Positions 61,707 to 64,000 of a DNA stretch of 64,000 nt are shown here, piece by piece. The translations under genes and the position numbers were made by a program. This stretch comes from Cymbomonas tetramitiformis (Eukaryota; Chlorophyta; Pyramimonadophyceae; Pyramimonadales; Pyramimonadaceae). The stretch lies in NCBI GenBank assembly GCA_001247695.2, contig LGRX02035261.1, positions 1 through 64,000 on the forward strand. Reading direction: 5' to 3'. Below the pieces are notes generated by a model, which made no database searches, was not told where the DNA came from, and saw only the letters and a program-made list of their open reading frames with translations. Numbering within the stretch: position 1 is the stretch's first letter; every line of letters begins with the position of its first letter.

Positions 61707-61942
61707 TGCTGGACTTTAGGTTCAGGGTTATTATTATGGGCTCTGATAGCCCCTAGCCTGACCCGTCTCTGATCGGAACCGTGACTTCGCTAGTAGCTAG
61801 GATGACAGTACAGTAGTACTGTACTGTCAGTCATCACTTCGTATTATCCGGGTTTCCGAGATGCATGATAAAAGCACTCGGCCGGACTGATTATGGGAGC
61901 TTAGCCAGTTTGTTTTACCCGAGCGGAACACCTGTTCTCGCA
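61707..61942 (+). repeat. 5' LTR of a Copia element running off the window
   Basis: Starts TGCTGGACTTTAGG and ends TTCTCGCA, about 236 bp, followed by GGTTATGCGCG (primer site). The 3' copy is outside the window, so the limits rest on family resemblance. Confidence 0.6.
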
Positions 61943-62336
61943 GGTTATGCGCGTCACCACTTCCCTAGTAATTCTGATGGCACAGCGCCGAGCTGTTGCC
62001 ATGATTGGCTAAGTTTTGACACGGAGATGGGGTGGGCGCCCCCTTAGACAGTAGCTTTCTCTCCGCAGTATGGCCTACTTTTGAAGTGGAGATCGGTTTT
62101 TTCGGCATTTATTCGGCAGAGTATCGTCGCTGAGTATGGTTACATTTTACGTTCCGTTTGATCAGCGGGCAGGACACTCCGCGTTTTGTGGGTCGCTCCC
62201 ACGGTTAGCCACTTGGCTCATGACCTGCTTGATTGTGCTATTGCTTGCTGAGGCTCCTGCAGGAAATGGCCGCTGCGAGATTGTCCATTACTGTCGCACC
62301 GCTAGCCCGCAATCCCATCTCACCGTCATTTTAAGA

Positions 62337-63479
62337 ATGGACACAACGCCAAGACCACGTACACGCGCTAGAGCGCGTAAATTAGCGACTATTTTCGATG
62401 ATGTTGGGGCATTGAATTCGGCTACCCCCACGACGCCGCATTTGGCTTCGGCTGACGAATCGGCTGCGGCTGCAACGCTCGTTCAGCGATTGCGAAAGGA
62501 TTCTTTCGATGTTCAATGTGCGAAGACAGCAGCCACTAAAGTTCTGGGAGACAAGACAGCAAAATTTCATGGCAATGAATCGTCGGCTTCGGACATTTTT
62601 TCGCAGCTGGTTTCCGAGATTCAGCAGCTTTTCACGCTGCAGTCGCAGGCACTTGCACCCCTGTTTGAGCTGTCTGCTGCCAATGTCCCTGTCATGACTG
62701 CTGCAAATGAGCTATTGTATTCTGTGCTGTTGCTGCTGACTGCGCCAGGGTCTCCTGCCCGTAATTGGGTGGAGGCTTCTGGGGCTGATGTTCCTGCTGA
62801 CGGCAAACGTGCCACCCTCGAGGTGGTGCGTATGCTCGCTGATGATTCGACTCCGTTCGAGTCTCTGACTGAGCTGCTTGACGTGAGGATCTCGGATGAC
62901 AGTGACCCTGACTCTGGCATTCGTCTTTTTAACAGTTGTCTTCGGGATGCGCAGCGTCTGCAGACGCTGCCCGAAGACGCTGTTAAAAGGCAATTCCTCT
63001 CTGCCCTGTCTGGACCGGCTTACGCCACGCTGGTTGACTCGTTTGCTCGAGCTGACCAGCGTGCGGCTGTAAGTCTGCTCACCCTGCAGGCGCGCGTGCG
63101 CGAGCAGTACCGCTGCGGGCGGCTCTCGGGCAAGCGCACTGCGGGGCGCCCCATGTCCGTAGCATCTTGCACCACTGACACTGGCCTGGCTTCGGCCATC
63201 GAGCGGCTCAGTTCTCAGTTGGTCAAGTTGCAGCGGGATGTGGATTCCCTTAAGAAGGGTGGCTCCAAGCCACCTCATGGGAAGCACGCTCCGCGCGACT
63301 TCCACCGACCTGGAGTGCAGCCGCTTGCTCATTCCGCCTCTTCGGAGGTGGCTTTTGACAAGCGGTCTGGCACCTTTGTCCCAACGCAGGGGAGAAGTCC
63401 TGTCGCGATTGACCGGCCCCTGGCCGAGAGAGTCTCCCAAAAAGAGGGTTTGGCCGAAGATTGGCCGAAAGAATTTTGA
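62337..63479 (+). pseudogene. Gag of the right-edge Copia element, broken
   Basis: The frame is open from 62136, but the ATG at 62337 (MDTTPRPRTRARARK) fits the other gag starts. It shares SPARxWVxAS and DGKRAxLEV with the gag at 58510. The frame ends at 63479 after a stretch with repeated TTGGCCGAA. Gag-like coding resumes in another frame at 63563 with a Cys/His cluster (CPVPTCRHEKC...H...C) and LSIGRIAFAE, running to the window edge. An insertion of about 190 bp between about 63375 and 63563 best explains this. Confidence 0.68.
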
Positions 63480-63562
63480 CCCTTAAGTATGCAAAAAGAT
63501 GTGAAAACAAGAGAAAAACACATGTTTTCTCGAAAATTGGCCGAAATGCCTCCGGAGAGGAC

Positions 63563-64000
63563 TTCTGCCCTGTCCCAACGTGCAGGCACGAGAAGTGCCG
63601 CGCCGTTGGGTCGAAGCATTGGCTGAGTGAGTGTCCTCACAAGGACACTCACCCGATGTCCATTTCGGCGTCCTACTGCCAAGCCGTCGAGTCTTATGAC
63701 TCCGACGTGCTTGCCCTTCGTTTTCAGCGGTACTATGACGCTGGGGATGAGGGGTCCATGGAGCACTTGTGTGCTCTCGTGGGGCAACCTGAAACCTGTG
63801 AGCTGTCTGCGCATTCCTTTGCTCCAGAGCCTACGGCTCTGCAGCAGTTCAAGGATGCTGCTGCCTCTGCTGAGACTGCACCTGCTGAGCATCTTTCCAT
63901 TGGCCGTATTGCATTTGCTGAGGTCAGCGGTCCGCTTGCTGGTGGTGTCGCTGAGCCGACTGCCAACAAGCAGCTGCTGCCGAAGGCCTCTGCACCCGTG
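63563..64000 (+). pseudogene. Gag C-terminal part, continuing past the window
   Basis: Open in frame 2 from 63563 to the edge: zinc-knuckle-like cluster, then an acidic part with HLSIGRIAFAE, matching HIGTLS and FHVGTVSFE of the other gag proteins. It is the continuation of the gag at 62337. Confidence 0.55.

Noticed and set aside
1..64000. tRNA or rRNA genes
   Set aside because: I saw no cloverleaf with A and B boxes and no rRNA core sequence. A covariance-model scan would be decisive and was not possible here.

Overview
The window is eukaryotic nuclear DNA. Coding blocks join only through short GT-AG introns, TATA-type promoters occur, and about two thirds of the sequence is mobile DNA: Ty1/Copia retrotransposons, a LINE, a tnp2-type and a hAT DNA transposon, and Tc1/mariner-like elements with TA target sites. 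The mix (few short introns, Copia-dominated repeats, initiator-tRNA primer sites, about 50% GC) fits a compact algal or protist genome, for example a florideophyte red alga. That taxonomic guess is weak and is inference only.

Layout. 1-2.9 kb: tandem repeats (598-bp duplication, 127/124-bp repeat, 100-bp repeat). 3.1-5.8 kb: two host-type genes, a protein kinase and an isochorismatase-like hydrolase. 6.7-14.8 kb: a gene with SPRR-type repeats, then a five-exon tnp2-like transposase gene interrupted by a 1,032-bp TA-flanked element, then 83-bp CCAAT-containing repeats. 14.8-16.4 kb: a 5'-truncated non-autonomous Copia element. 17.7-19.4 kb: a divergent, C-terminally short HSP70. 20.4-21.8 kb: a 56-bp palindrome and a 1.3-kb foldback element. 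22-24.8 kb: gene-free, low complexity. 24.8-28.7 kb: 5' half of a decayed LINE preceded by an Ulp1-like peptidase domain. 29.7-35.7 kb: a hAT element whose transposase (minus strand) is split by an 891-bp TA-flanked element. 35.7-37.3 kb: 3' end of a LINE. 37.6-48.2 kb: a near-complete Copia element with 293-bp LTRs and CCGTG target duplication. It carries a 1,081-bp MITE in its 5' LTR and sits inside an older inverted relative. 50.2-53.1 kb: a minus-strand, multi-exon gene of unknown function. 54.3-64 kb: nested Copia-type elements (a 1.8-kb minus-strand non-autonomous element, an internally deleted remnant, a 3.4-kb gag-only element, and the 5' part of another element running off the window).

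How the pieces relate. Most Copia-type elements share LTR ends (TGCTGGA...CA), a GAGGTGG-like polypurine tract, and a GGTTATG primer site that can pair with the anticodon arm of initiator tRNA-Met, as in Drosophila copia. The gag-only members look like parasites of the gag-pol member. The most interesting object is the TA-flanked element at 11276-12307. Its inverted repeats carry a consensus 5' splice site at one end and a 3' splice site at the other, and removing that intron keeps the host reading frame. It may be an intron-generating (introner-like) Tc1/mariner element. Its relative at 32171-33061 does not offer a frame-keeping splice.
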